The position numbers and the translations under genes are program-made. The notes under the pieces were generated by a model that worked only from the letters and a program-made list of their open reading frames with translations, searched no databases and was not told where the DNA came from. Below are positions 23,936 through 35,185 of a DNA stretch of 64,000 bases, one piece after another. The stretch is from assembly GCA_963402885.1 (NCBI GenBank), contig OY727101.1, positions 11,232,917 to 11,296,916 on the forward strand, read 5' to 3'. This stretch comes from Antedon bifida (lineage: Eukaryota; Echinodermata; Crinoidea; Comatulida; Antedonidae). Within the stretch, counting starts at the first letter, position 1, and the number at the start of each line of letters is the position of its first letter.

Positions 23936-24359
23936 TTTGGATTATTTGAATCATAAGCTTTGTAGTGTCGTGAGGTGGTTTCCCGATTAATCGTACGATC
24001 AAAACGGTACTGGGTATGATCAACTAGCGTTCGTGTTCCCACCTAATCATCCATTCATAGAAGTACTGATGAAGATATCAATCTGTGGCGACAATAGAAT
24101 GGACCCGAGACCTGGCTATCTTCGACTTTTAAATAAAAGAAAGTTTAGAAAAATGTTTTTGTTAGACTAGAAATGTACGTTGTATGTATATAGAAAATTG
24201 GTTGTAGTTTTCAAAATTACGTTGTATAAGTTGCGATGTGAAAAACTGTTATTTGATCGTTAGTTGTCGTGTACATAAAGCAAAAAAAATAATAAATATA
24301 ATAAAATAAAATAAAAATCGTTAGTAAAACTTTTAAAAAGAGTAAAGATATAAAGAAGA
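23936..24359. other. Gene-free stretch
   Basis: Holds 'gtcgtgaggtggtttcccgatt', 'gacccgagacctggctatct' and a 'aataaaataaaataaaaat' tract. A tRNA-like head was considered but no convincing A and B boxes were found. Confidence 0.35.
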
Positions 24360-24860
24360 AAAGCATAGTCTAATGAGAAAATGAAATAATACGATTTTTG
24401 TATCATTACTTCTCAAATAATGTAAAAACAAGGCCAACAGCCATAAGTCGCGTGCTAAAACGCATAGTGATACCGGACCGACAGACAGACCGACAGACCG
24501 ACCAACCGACATAGTTAACTATAGAGTCGCGTCCACGCGACTAAAAACAGCCTAAAACGTCGGACGGGACATTTATAAATTTTATATGCACGTATGAAAT
24601 TCATAAACAGCATTTTAATTAATAGTTAACTATATTCATTCCAAAAAAGGAATGCCCCTATGAATGTTTTGCTAATAAAGGTCTGACCTTGATACAGTAT
24701 GATGCATGGTTTTTTAAATAAATAGGATTTTAAAAGGTCCCGTCTGTAACGTCAAATATGTGTTTTTTCATATTTAATATTCAATAATTTAAAGATCAGA
24801 AAAATATTTGGTAATCAGTAAATGAACATTTTAAACTCACGAACCAAATACTGTGGAGTG
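24360..24860. repeat. Copy of the 365-bp left-edge repeat
   Basis: Follows 1745-2200 in order: 'gagaaaatgaaat', 'gtatcattactt', CGTCGGACGGGACATTTAT, 'gatgcatggtttt', GTCCCGTCTGTAACGTCAAA and ACCAAATACTGTGG. It is interrupted by the HINE-like element at 24431-24542. A 45-bp internal duplication (about 24650 and 24855) repeats GCCCCTATGAATGTTTTGCT. Confidence 0.75.
24431..24542 (+). mobile_element. HINE-like short element, copy 1
   Basis: From AGGCCAACAGCCATAAGTCG to the terminal hairpin AGTCGCGTCCACGCGACT, with a (CGAC)n/(CAGA)n-type microsatellite between. It is flanked by 'aaaaca' on both sides. Two inverted copies lie at 27053-27193 and 36837-36944. A tetranucleotide microsatellite core, a 3' stem-loop and a short internal copy of the end (AAGTCGCGTG) recall Helentron-associated elements. 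This assignment is by architecture only. Confidence 0.6.
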
Positions 24861-25236
24861 CCCCTATGAATGTTTTGCTAATGAAGGTCTGACCTGGATG
24901 CACTGTGCTTCAACGATTTCGGGAAATGGGCTTTTATGGTACATGTGCATCAATTCCGCCAACTCCAGTGGCAGTTTGTTATCACAGTGCTCGTGTATAA
25001 CAATGGATAGACAACTTATATTCGAAAGAGTAGAGATGTATTCAAGCTATGATCATCTTGAACCCACCGCTCCCAACAGATTTTATTCGATGCGATTGAA
25101 AAACCGATTTAGTCCAGTTCCCTATGTATTTTCGTGTGAAAATCATGGGGAAAAGGTAAACATTGCGTTTTATGAATATTTGAAGCATGCTGGTTATAAA
25201 AACTCATGTTGTCAAATTTCTAAAATTCGTCTTTGA
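24853..25236 (+). CDS. Unrecognised cysteine-rich open frame
   Basis: A 127-codon frame starting at GTG, with the first internal ATG at 24898. It is cysteine-rich (CPYECF, WMHCAS, WYMCINS, QCSCITM, SCENHG, SCCQIS) and has no signal peptide or known domain that can be recognised. The first 17 codons are a duplicated repeat segment (also near 24650), and it lies between repeats with TGACCTTTGACCT-type words. It is more likely a chance frame in a transposon than a host gene. Confidence 0.2.
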   Translation: MECPYECFANEGLTWMHCASTISGNGLLWYMCINSANSSGSLLSQCSCITMDRQLIFERVEMYSSYDHLEPTAPNRFYSMRLKNRFSPVPYVFSCENHGEKVNIAFYEYLKHAGYKNSCCQISKIRL

Positions 25237-25239
25237 CCT

Positions 25240-27052
25240 CTGACCTCAATTTGAATACTTTGACCCATTGAAAACAAATTGGTCATATCTTTGCAACGCT
25301 TAGATTAAATGAAATAATTTTAGTGTCAAATTATTTAAAAGATGCATATTAATATTCGTTCTAATGGAAAAGTTTGTCCAAAAATGGCCGGAAGTATGAT
25401 TTTTGGCATTTTTGACCTTTGACCTACATATGATATAACTCCGTAACTAACAGTTGGACAAACTTTAAATATGGCTCAAATTAATCTGAAGGTATAAGTT
25501 TCTATTCAGTCTAATGAGAACTTTTTCAAGAAAATTACTTATTATTTATTATTGACCTTTGACCTGTACTGGTAGTACACATTCCTATAATCTCAAAAAC
25601 TATTGGCCGTAAAAGGGTTTTTTTTGTGAAATTTTTAGAAAAATTTACATTTATATGTTGTATAATAACAACATTTTATATGTAAAAAAATTCTATTAAG
25701 TAATAATGATGCTCGGAATAATATTAGATGTTCATAACGCCTAAACACACATCTGTTATCCATCGCCAAATTTGTTGTCCTGAAAATTATACAAAATTGT
25801 TTATAATTGTTTCATCTTTAGAATGCCAGTATTTTAAATGAAAAAAAAATCCAGATTGTGTCCACATATCGTATGTTATAATTATTCTCCTTTTTGTTTA
25901 AGATGTATTGTGCGCCAAAAACATGCACAATTAGGATTAATAAAACCAGATTTTGAATAGGCCATTTTGTAGTTTTAATTATATTTTATTCTGTGTCTTT
26001 AGGCAAATGCGGGGTAATCCGTACTCGTCTCTAATGATGAACTGGGTTCTTTAAAGTACACACGAGCAAACTGTGTACACTGGGCCTACGGTCTGTAGTC
26101 TTTATTCGAGAAGCCAGAGATCTCTGCGTGGCATTATAGTATGCTAACGTTTTAGCGCTTATCTCTAATAATAATTAGGATTTTCCCTCTATGAAATGAT
26201 TGATTAATAGTGAATTGTTGTTATGTCACTTAGTAAAGGCATAGTAAAGTTCATTCTCAAATATCGGACAGTTGGTACCGTATTGCCAGCGATGGCAAGT
26301 CAGTATATATTCGAGTTGACTGGCTTCTTGATGAAGTATAGTTATTTCAGCTTGTAAATCCTTTTGTTTATCTTCTAGTTTTTCAGTTTCCTGTCTTAAA
26401 AATATACATAGTATAATATACAGTAGTAATAATATAGAAAATATGATATAGTGTTAAATATGATGGAAGATTGATTACTATTAGCACGCATGCTCAGAAT
26501 GAATTAATTAGCCTACACCACACTTCACACATCACACTTTTTTGGCACAAAAAGTTTGATAGTGTAGACAGAGCTTTAGGATTTCGATAAAACAAAATAG
26601 AAATATAATAAAACGTTAGTAAAATATTATAATAATTTTACTCAAATTCGATTATCATTGTTATTGAAGTTAATTCCATGTTTTATTTCAGGGAACAAAA
26701 TCTATCTATTATTATTCTTTTACATTTTTCCTTAAGCAATACTATAAATAAAATTATTTAAATATGTTCGAATTTAATAATTAATGGATTATACAGATAT
26801 ACAAAAATAACAACGAATGTGGAATGTGCCGGAAACAGTTTCTTAATCACAGATCCGTGATTATGATTCTATATCCTATCTAATAATTCTAAATTTTCCT
26901 AATATGATACGATGTTTTGGTACCTAATTATATGTTTGAAAATCTTATATTTTACAAGTGATAGGCCTACAAATAGAAGCCAATTCTAATAGTAATCATA
27001 TAGACGTTAGTCAATCATAACTAAATACAATTTCAGCATTTATCTTCTTTTT
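25240..27052. other. Gene-free AT-rich stretch
   Basis: Starts with several TTGACCTTTGACCT-type words (about 25233, 25415 and 25555). The block at about 26010-26110 (CTAATGATGAACTGGGTT, TGTGTACACTGGGCCTAC) has a relative at 38195-38270, so it is an old interspersed repeat. No gene is seen. Confidence 0.4.
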
Positions 27053-27193
27053 AGTCGCGTGGACGCGACTCTATAGTTCACTATGTCGGTCGGTCGGTCG
27101 GTCGGTCTGTCGGTCTGTCGGTCGGTCTGTCGGTCTGTCTGTCGGTCCGGTATCACTATGCATTGTAGCACGCGACTTAATGGCTGTTGGCCT
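27053..27193 (-). mobile_element. HINE-like short element, copy 2
   Basis: Reverse orientation of the 24431 element: hairpin AGTCGCGTGGACGCGACT, 'ctatagttcactatgtcgg', a long (CGGT)n/(CTGT)n tract, 'ccggtatcactatgc', CACGCGACTTAATGGCTGTT and GGCCTT. The minus-strand frame of this area, rich in PTDR, is the translated microsatellite and not a protein. Confidence 0.65.
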
Positions 27194-28105
27194 TGTTTGA
27201 TAAAACACCGATAAATAGATTATATAAACAAAACTGAGGTTAGCAACTTGCAATTTTATGAAAAAAAATAGTAGGAAATGCATAAGCCGTATGGTAATTC
27301 TTAATTGTAAAACAATGTCAGAAAACTCCTGGGAAAATGTGTATTTGCTAGTACTCAAAACTGAACTGAAATAAACCCGGATGTCTGAAATAGAATATTG
27401 TCACATTTCCAAAGTTCAAACAATAAAAAAAAAAAAGAACATTTTTATAATTGTTTCTATGAACGAACTTTTAACTCAAGGCACTTCCGAATAAAGTACT
27501 CATAAACTTTAGCCTACACAAAATAATGGAATTTATTTATTTGTTAGTTTAAGTTTCACTTTTTTCTTTTGTACCACTGGAAATGTAGGCCTGCAGAAAA
27601 TATTTGACTCTAGAATATTCGTGAATAACTCAAATATGACTTATATTTTAATTTGGGGAGTGGGGAGGTCTGAAATTCATTGTCAGTGTAGCACACAAAC
27701 AGCTAGTGATTTGCTTTGCGTTTTTATTCAAGAAAAAGTGTTTTTGATTTACGATAATATTGTCAGATCGAAACGTCGAAGCATGACTTCCCCTCATCTC
27801 TATACTATCAATATCGTTATTATAAAAAAAAATCTTCACACATCAACATCATGACCAACACAAGGTTATTCCTACGATATGATTTAACAATAATAAAATC
27901 AAAAAATAGATCTAAAAAGAAACATATTCAAAATGAGCAAAATTGAAAACACAGGAAACAAGTGTAGGTTGTCAACACATGACAGGGTGTAAAATTAGGA
28001 ATAATTATTCAAGTAGGCCTACCACCAGGATGGTTCTTGTTTTTAAATAACTTTTACTGAGGATTGAAACGTATTCCGTGTTCAGTAACATACTTATTAG
28101 CGTGA
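27194..28105. other. Gene-free stretch
   Basis: AT-rich. Short overlapping frames on both strands at 27620-27854 have no domain features and mirror each other. Nothing else is recognised. Confidence 0.4.
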
Positions 28106-28576
28106 TCAATTCATGCTTGAAGTGAAGATGAGGTTACGGTAAGGAGGATGGTAAGTATGGCGTGCAAAAACAATGCGACAGTTAAGATTATTCAAATCAC
28201 TGATTAGTTTTTTCATAGAATAAATTGAAATTAATGAGGAAGACAATCCACCTTGTATTGTTCCGTTGCAAATTTTATTCCTCTTACCATATGCATTGGA
28301 GTACCATTTAACTTTAACAAACAGCATTTGAGTACCAAAATTAAAGGCAACGCCACCAATTTTTACGAAGATAATGTCGTGGGGAATACCGTCAAATACA
28401 TACAGTAAAATCGACCATATGTATGTTTTTGAGTCGTGCTTTGTTTGCCATATTATTATTAATATTTCTGTTTTAAAGTGTACTTTATTTTTCATTTCGA
28501 TGAATTTATTCTTTTCTTGAGCTATTCGCCATTTCACTTCAGTATCACTTCGGCTGTTAAACAAACTTTGGTGCAA
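28106..28576 (-). pseudogene. Decayed non-LTR reverse transcriptase fragment
   Basis: A minus-strand frame of 156 codons that keeps the skeleton of an RT palm: FDGIPHDIIFVKI (from the AFD..NH..L motif), a KVKWYSNAYG segment, then NGTIQGGLSSSLISIYSMKK, where LINEs have NGVRQGG.LSP.LF..YMDDL. The catalytic aspartate of the first motif survives as FDG, but the proline and phenylalanine of the second are lost and the YADD motif is absent. It is a short, old relic of a LINE family different from the others here. Confidence 0.6.
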
Positions 28577-28908
28577 CGGAAATTCATTTATTTAAAACTT
28601 TTTTTGTCAAATCATTTCCTTACAATTGTATTTAAAATCATTGTTTACACAGGAAAAATGCCTCTCTTCCCTAGTGTGTATACCGATTTTGTACCCCTTT
28701 ACATTGTTTTTTTAATCATCATTGAATCATATTATTATTAACATTTTTATAATCACGTTTAATGTTAGTTTACATTTTATTTCCGATTACCTTCCATAGT
28801 TACAAAATCAAGTATACATATAAAGGCTAACCACAAAAAAAAACCACCGGTATCAGATCATCCCAGGATCTCTATCAGTACAATAGAACACCTAAAGATA
28901 TATAGACA
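28577..28908. other. Gene-free stretch
   Basis: AT-rich sequence without recognisable features between the RT relic and R1 copy Y. Confidence 0.4.
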
Positions 28909-29473
28909 GGCAGCCCAGAGACATTTGGTTAGATGAGCTAGGTACCAATATCTGACTATTTAAGTGTGTTGGGGGTCACTTGAAGTCAATGAAAATGGGA
29001 GTCTGCCGGGTACCCCCTGCTGCGTCTAGACCGAGGGGACTCCGAAAGGTGCTAAAAAAATCGGCACCGGTTAGATGAGAGAGATACCACCTAATTTTAC
29101 CACCATGGGATGCCCATTGGCATCCTTATACCAGTATCACAAACGACAGACTTTTTGTCTGCTGCAATAGGCCCGCCAGACCCCCCGAGGGAGGGCCTAA
29201 AATGGGGCTAGCATAGATGAGTGAGGTACCACTCAAAATTATAAATTAATGCCAAATGAACAAGTTGTGTTCATACAATACTAAATGGATAACAACAGAC
29301 TAATTGTCTGCTGCACCGCAAGTACCAGACACCCTAAAGTTAGACTGGAGACCCCCTTCCCCCAACTAGCCCAGCTTAGATATTGTAGATACCACCAGCA
29401 ACCAATGTTATATGATTTAGCACATTGTAAGCAATACCAAATGACCTATTACAGACTATCTGTACACTGCCTT
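28909..29473. repeat. Interspersed repeat R1, copy Y, left part
   Basis: Nearly identical to 17341-17870: GGCAGCCCAGAGACATTT, GGGAGTCTGCCGGGTACCCC, CAGACTTTTTGTCTGCTGCA and TAGATATTGTAGATACCACC. It is cut after GCCTT (29469-29473) by a DNA insertion and resumes at 31545. Confidence 0.85.
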
Positions 29474-31544
29474 CAGGCCCGTAGTCAGGGGGGGGGGGGG
29501 GGGGGGTTAAGGTTCGGGCGAACCCCCCTTTACAGCGAAACCCCCGCCCCCCCCCCCCCCGCCCTTAACCGACTGCGAACCCCCATCCCCGACATCCCCA
29601 ATACCTCACCACCCTCATCTCTGAAAATCTTCCAAATACGTGCCCCACAATACAAAAGGTTATTTGTAAATTGAAAAATTCGTAAACTCGTTGTGAATAA
29701 CTCATACCGTCTAGACAAACGCGTACCTATTGTTTATCACTGGCAGTCAGTATGCATAAAGTATATAGCCTTCCGACGTACATCAAAAAATGGAACGCTG
29801 CGGTTACCTACAATATTTATGTGTGACTATGAAGTATAGTGTATCATCATCATAGAGGATTATAGTGAATTTAATATATTACACTTATAATATCTATGGT
29901 ATCATGTACTGTAGTTTACATTAGGCCTATAGCATTCGATTATTTTTTTCTAGACCACCAGCCGATACGTAGGCCTACTCAACTGTATCAATACCACCTA
30001 TTTACATTGATATATTTAGTTTCCTCAACAAATTGCTGTACATAAATATAGATAGAGCTATCAGGGGCAGTCGCAGGACTATTTTAAGAGGGTTGCTCAA
30101 AGACTCCAGGGCTGTAGACACTGAGTATTTGAGCAAGCAAATTGTTAAATGACACCCCTAGATGGCCGCAAATGGTACTCTCTCACGTAAAATTCATGAT
30201 AAATTTGTTTTCGTTCAATGCGAACGTCACATGGAAGTCCCCGATGAAGGTACTTTTGGTACGGTAATACATTCTAATAACTGTACTCAATTAATGTAAA
30301 TTAATTATCAATTAATAATTTTAAAAAGTTATACAAAAAATATGAAGCTGTTGCTATAAATATATTGAGCAAAAGGTTAAATTGTATAATTTGGAATTCA
30401 GATGTTAAAACCACAATTTCCAAAAATTCATTTTTATTTATCCACTATAAACTTTACAAAAGTGTTGTTTTAAACCACACTCCAAATAAAACAAAGAAAA
30501 TAATGATAGGACATTTGCAGAAAGAAGCAAACTTTGCTCTGCTACCGGTATAACACGGTTCAAATTTCGGAATTACTACGGAAATTCGGCCTAATATTTA
30601 CGAACGTACGGAAATGAAGATAAATAGGGTACTACACGCATCGGAAATACAAAACTATACGCACAATTATGATTTGGCCTAAATTGGCCTTAGATTATGA
30701 AAAACCCCCGGCAAAACGCAATAATTATGGACAAATCGATTATTAGCCTTGGCAATATGCCTAATATTTAAAAGGAATGAATATAGGCTATATTTCGTTT
30801 GTCGATGAATTTTTGAATTCATGTGTGAATGATTGATCCATTAGAGGTAATCTGTGATGGCTCTAGTAACACTGCTATGCGTGGGTAATTTGTGAATAGC
30901 GTAGTAGGCTACATACACAAGCCTAGATAGGGAAGATCTGTACTGTAGTTCATTGCGAGAGGAGGGGGAAGTCCGGTAATGTGTCATGAAATATGTAACA
31001 AGCCAGAGATGAAATAAAATCACTAACATTTAGCTGATTGTCGTTGTTTTAGTCGTCGTCAGAAGTTTATCGACCGACATCTATTTCTCATGTGTAGTAG
31101 AGCGTTTCTTTGATTGAATAATATTGTTTGTATTATAACACAAATTCATTTTGGATTTTCAGTAAATTACCAATGGTTTATTCAAAGTCAAACTGTAACT
31201 AATCCCTCACTATTCAATCAAAATGTTATTGTTATACTACTATATTGTTGAAAAATGGATTGCGTGATATGAAAATGGATTGATAGTAAAACGTAATAAA
31301 GTTACGTTCTTGTCTGGTTATTAGGTATTCATGCTCTGATGAAGCAGAGGATTATTTTTATAGCGTTCCATTTAAAAAACAAAGAAATATTTTGGTTGTG
31401 AAGGTCGTTTTAACAATTAGGCTAATATCAAAACATTCAACAATGATAAAAAGTACGATCGTTTTGTTCAATGGTAGCATGCTGCATGAGAGTGTTTTTC
31501 AGGCCAATTAGAGGTGCCATTTATCATGAATGTTATGTGCCCTG
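29474..31544. mobile_element. DNA-transposon-like insertion in R1 copy Y, 2.07 kb
   Basis: The insertion separates 'ctgtacactGCCTT' from 'GCCTTggccctggcag'. The uninterrupted form, with a single GCCTT, is at about 18050-18060. The ends are CAGGCCCGTAGTCAGGGGG on the left and, inverted, CAGGGCACATAAC on the right, so they share only a short CAGG terminus. The left end has a G run (29488-29506) and a C run (29547-29560). Its first 300 bp match 5805-6176 inverted, and 30140-30260 matches 5170-5290. It may be composite. No transposase is seen. Confidence 0.65.
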
Positions 31545-31940
31545 GCCTTGGCCCTGGCAGACCCCTCTAAAGTTCGACTAGAGACCCCATTTACCCCAAG
31601 TATAGCCTACCTTAGATAGTGTAGATACCACCAGCAGCAAAAAAAACCCACAAAACAACGAACTAACACCAAACAATTGAAAATATATCCCATCAATGAC
31701 GATAAAATGACCATTACCATTCTAAAGGGAAAATAGTTTAAGAGTTTCACTTATAAGCCAAATAATAAATACTTTTCAATGCATGAGATTGTTGGAATCT
31801 ACCTAAAACATATTTTACTGACTAAACGCTGTAGTTTTACAGAAATAACTTTAAATACCTTTTTTCAAGGGACAGTACAACATACTGAACTATTTATAGG
31901 CCTACTGTAGTACTGTACAATTTTAAGTAAAAAAGCGATC
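31545..31940. repeat. Interspersed repeat R1, copy Y, middle part with empty CACTA site
   Basis: Matches 18055-18273 and then 23648-23800 without a break. The AG at 31735-31736 marks where copy X carries the CACTA-like element. Confidence 0.85.
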
Positions 31941-31941
31941 T

Positions 31942-32215
31942 GTTGCCCAATGCTTTTTAGAAGAGTATAATAATAATTTGTAACATAATGTGGTTATTAT
32001 GTACTATATAATTAACATTTAAACATAATTCTGACCAAACCCAGTAGTATTAAATAAATAACCTTTACAATGAAAGTTTTGCCCAATGCTTTTAGAAGAG
32101 TATAATAATAATTTGTAACATAATGTGGTTATTATGTACTATTAACATTTAAACATAATTCTGACCAAACCCAGTAGTATTAAATAAATAACCTTTACAA
32201 TGAAAGTTTTCTTTT
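31942..32215. repeat. Tandem duplication of about 136 bp
   Basis: GCCCAATGCTTTTTAGAAGAG starts near 31942 and a near copy near 32078. Both continue with AATTTGTAACATAATGTGGT and CTGACCAAACCCAGTAGTAT. Diverged single copies of the 'caatgcttattagaagagtata' word follow at about 32437, 32485, 32552 and 32643. Confidence 0.8.
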
Positions 32216-33465
32216 TATTTAAATATTTCTTTGTTTTATATATATATAAATCCAAAGGCAAATTACTGAAAAGTGACAATACTGTGGGTATCAGTGGCTG
32301 GATCTCAATGGATACAAAAAAAGCGCGAAAAGCTAAATCAAAACTATGAAAGTAAAACAGCCAGAGAAGTTAGCAGAGCTACTCTCGGGCAACATTATAC
32401 AATTTGTAAGTAAAAAACAGTAGTTGTAGCCAAATTCTTAATTAGAAGAGTATATTAATATATTTTCAACAAGTACTGTAGCACAATGCTTATTATAAAA
32501 GATTATACTAATTTTGTGTACCTTTTTAATAGATCAGTACTACATAACTAGCCCAATGCTTATTAGAAGAGTATATTAATCATTATTTTGAACAAAGTTT
32601 GTGTATTAAATAAATAACTTTTACAATAAAAGTACTGTAACCCAATGCTGATTAAAATAGTATATTTAATATTTTTATAATGGAATCTACTATTAACAAT
32701 AAAATATGTTTAGATGTACATATTACTGACCAAACTCGGGTAAAAGTATTAAAAGTATTTAAAATATAATTATTGTGTTTAATATATTTTTTTTCTCTCT
32801 CAAAATACTGGATATTACTATGTAAACGTATATGTTATAGTAAATATTATATTGTAGCCCTTGCTGCATTAGTGAGAGTTGGATAATTGTATTGACATGG
32901 ACATATAAACATTTATATTAAATAAAAACCATAAAAACGGTATAACGGGAGAACTATGAATTATGTATGTATGTAAATTTCTAATTTCTAAAAACAGAAC
33001 ATCTCAAGTTCACTGTCAGTGTCATCGCTCCATTCCGGCCCAGAACTTATATCATTCTCGTTGGTTTCGCTAACGCTCACATGTACATCTTCAAAAAGGT
33101 TTTTGGGTAATGCCGATTCTGGAAACCAGTTTATTGTAAAAGTTATTTATTTAATACACAAACTTTGTTCAAAATAATGATTAATATACTCTTCTAATAA
33201 GCATTGGGCTAGTTATGTAGTACTGATCTATTAAACTGATAAAACTGATAAAAAAATTAGTTTAATCTTTTATAATAAGCATTGGGCTACAGTACTTGTT
33301 GAAAATATATTAATATACTCTTCTAATTTGGCTACAACTAGGCCTACAGTTTTACAGTTACATTATATATAATATAATATAACAAAGAAATATTTAAATA
33401 AAAAGAAAACTTTGATTAGGTTATTTATTTAATACTACTGGGTTTGGTCAGAATTATGTTTAAAT
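32018..33465. repeat. Fold-back (large inverted repeat) of about 1.4 kb
   Basis: The right arm (33125-33465) is the inverted copy of parts of 32018-32640. Shared words include TTCTGACCAAACCCAGTAGT, 'tttatttaaatatttctttgtt', AGAAGAGTATATTAATATAT and CAGTACTACATAACTAGCCC. The arms differ by indels. The loop holds AT-rich sequence and a minus-strand exon-like segment. Confidence 0.8.
32988..33118 (-). pseudogene. Possible terminal exon of a transposon gene (acidic C-terminus)
   Basis: On the minus strand, after an acceptor-like 'ctggtttccag', 42 codons are open to a TAG. They include SALPKNLFEDVHVSV, then an acidic end with GPEWSDDTDSELEMF. Codon-like composition and an acidic tail next to a clean stop suggest a real coding remnant, in the loop of the fold-back repeat. 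No family is recognised and no upstream exon was found. Confidence 0.35.
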
Positions 33466-33708
33466 GTGACCCGATTTGGCAAAACCCTCTCTTTTTCGGC
33501 ATTTCGAAATTTACGTAATCAGTCAAACTACGTCAGCCAAATCGACTACTCTGACAGATTACATGTGTTTGTATTTTTAAATATTTCACTATTTACGAAT
33601 GATGATGATTTAAATTCTCGAAATCTAATTAAAATTATGAAAAAAAAGAGTTTTAATTAATTTTTTATTTTCCTCAAACCTAACAATTCGTTTACAATCT
33701 ACGCTAAA

Positions 33709-33907
33709 ATGTTGCGTAAATTCAGTTCACACGGTGAGTTCTTTGTTTAGTATAAATTGTGCGTATATTCAGTTCACACGGTGAGTTCTTTGTTTAGTAT
33801 AAATTGTGCGTAAATTCAGTTCACACGGTGAGGAGTTATTTGTTTAGTATAAATTGTGCGTAAATTCAGTTCACACGGTGAATCCTTTGTTTAGTATAAA
33901 TTAGCGT
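33709..33907. repeat. 47-bp tandem repeat, four units
   Basis: The words AAATTCAGTTCACACGGTGA and TTTGTTTAGTATAAATTGTG repeat four times with a period of 47-50 bp; the third unit has a 3-bp insertion. There are no spacers of unique sequence, so it is not a CRISPR-like array. Confidence 0.9.
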
Positions 33908-34532
33908 ATGTTCAAGCAACAAATAGTACTAACTTGCTGTAAATCATGATCAGTTGCAAGTGATGTCATTTAGTTTTTATTCAAATTATAGATGCATTTC
34001 ATTTCATTTTTTTCACTTTACTAATAACGTATATAAAGTGGAGGAGCCTAATTCTAAAATATCTGACTACAGGATAATGAAATCAGCAGGTCTATTATTA
34101 TTGTAATGTGTTATTGATTTATCTATAAATTAGCATTCTGCCTGGTAACATGGTTTTTAGCAGAAAGTAACAATGTTATTAAAGCATAGTACTAAGTTGC
34201 TTTTTCAATTTCAATCTCAATCATAAAGTGATCACCATTAGATGCCATTTTTGTTATTTATTTAGAATATACATGCAGCAAAGAAATCATTTCATTTAAT
34301 TCTTAAAAACAGACCCAATAATATTTATATATTTTAAAAACATTAATGATATTGTGAGTTCAATTGAAATAATAAACCAGGACAATCAATTATTGCACAT
34401 CGACATCAACACGTATATCTATATATAGTGAGTGTATGGTTGTCCTACAACACACATTTCTCTCAGGGTACCAAACTGACGGCGATTGTACTAGTATTCA
34501 TATTAGTACGGGTTATTACCGTATGTATTCCC
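33908..34532. other. Gene-free stretch
   Basis: AT-rich sequence without recognised repeats or frames. Confidence 0.4.
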
Positions 34533-34955
34533 GCTCGATATTTGTGCCAAAATAGATTTTTTTAGCTAACTTTGTTATTATTGAGATGCTGAATCCAAAA
34601 AAGTTAGGTGCTATTTTTTCGACCACTCCTTCAGCCGCCATTTTGTATTTCAAAATGGCCGACTTTCCACACTAAAGTTGGTGATCCATGGTACCATTGG
34701 AAAGGGAATTTAATACTGATTATTTTATTCCATTACACCCATATCAATAAACGCATAGTTACATAGTAATTGCCAAATAAAACAAATGACCAATAAAGGT
34801 CAAAAGGTCAAAATGCAATTTTACCAAAATACTGTACTTTTTGGTATTGTTAGATAGATTTTTTTATTCTGAATACAGTTTTACTAATATCTATTCTATT
34901 TTACTTTGTTTATTGTCATAATTTCCAATTATGTATATAAATTGTTTTTAAATGT

Positions 34956-35137
34956 TCCTTCTTGTTGTTTTATCATGCTAATTACTTTCTTATTTACATA
35001 CAACCTGTACTATTGGAATATAAGTATACTTTAGGCGTTGTTTTCTGTTCTTCTGATGACGAGAATAGTTTCTCGAAACATGTCACATTTTAAGGCAGTT
35101 TGCCTATTCATTAAATGCCTCGCTATACTCATTTTAA
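34956..35137 (+). mobile_element. 3' tail of a Penelope-like element with hammerhead-like motif
   Basis: This stretch is absent from the matching right arm of the surrounding inverted-repeat element, so it is an insertion. It contains CTGATGACGAGAATAGTTTC, then TCGAAACATGTC (35053-35084). This is the CUGANGA / stem / GAAAC layout of the hammerhead-type motifs known from Penelope-like elements. The intact element at 52225-54058 has the same layout. One extra C before stem II makes activity uncertain. Confidence 0.65.
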
Positions 35138-35185
35138 CAATGAAAAAATAGTCTCCTTCGTATTAAGATAAATACGGTTTTTCTT

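Noticed and set aside
27071..27358. Minus-strand frame rich in PTDR repeats
   Set aside because: It is a translation of the (CGGT)n microsatellite of the HINE-like element.
28040..28075. Hammerhead-like CTGAGGATTGAAACG
   Set aside because: There is no stem II between the two boxes, and no Penelope-like sequence is adjacent.
33709..33907. CRISPR-like appearance of four regular repeats
   Set aside because: The 47-bp units abut with no unique spacers, and the DNA is from an animal.
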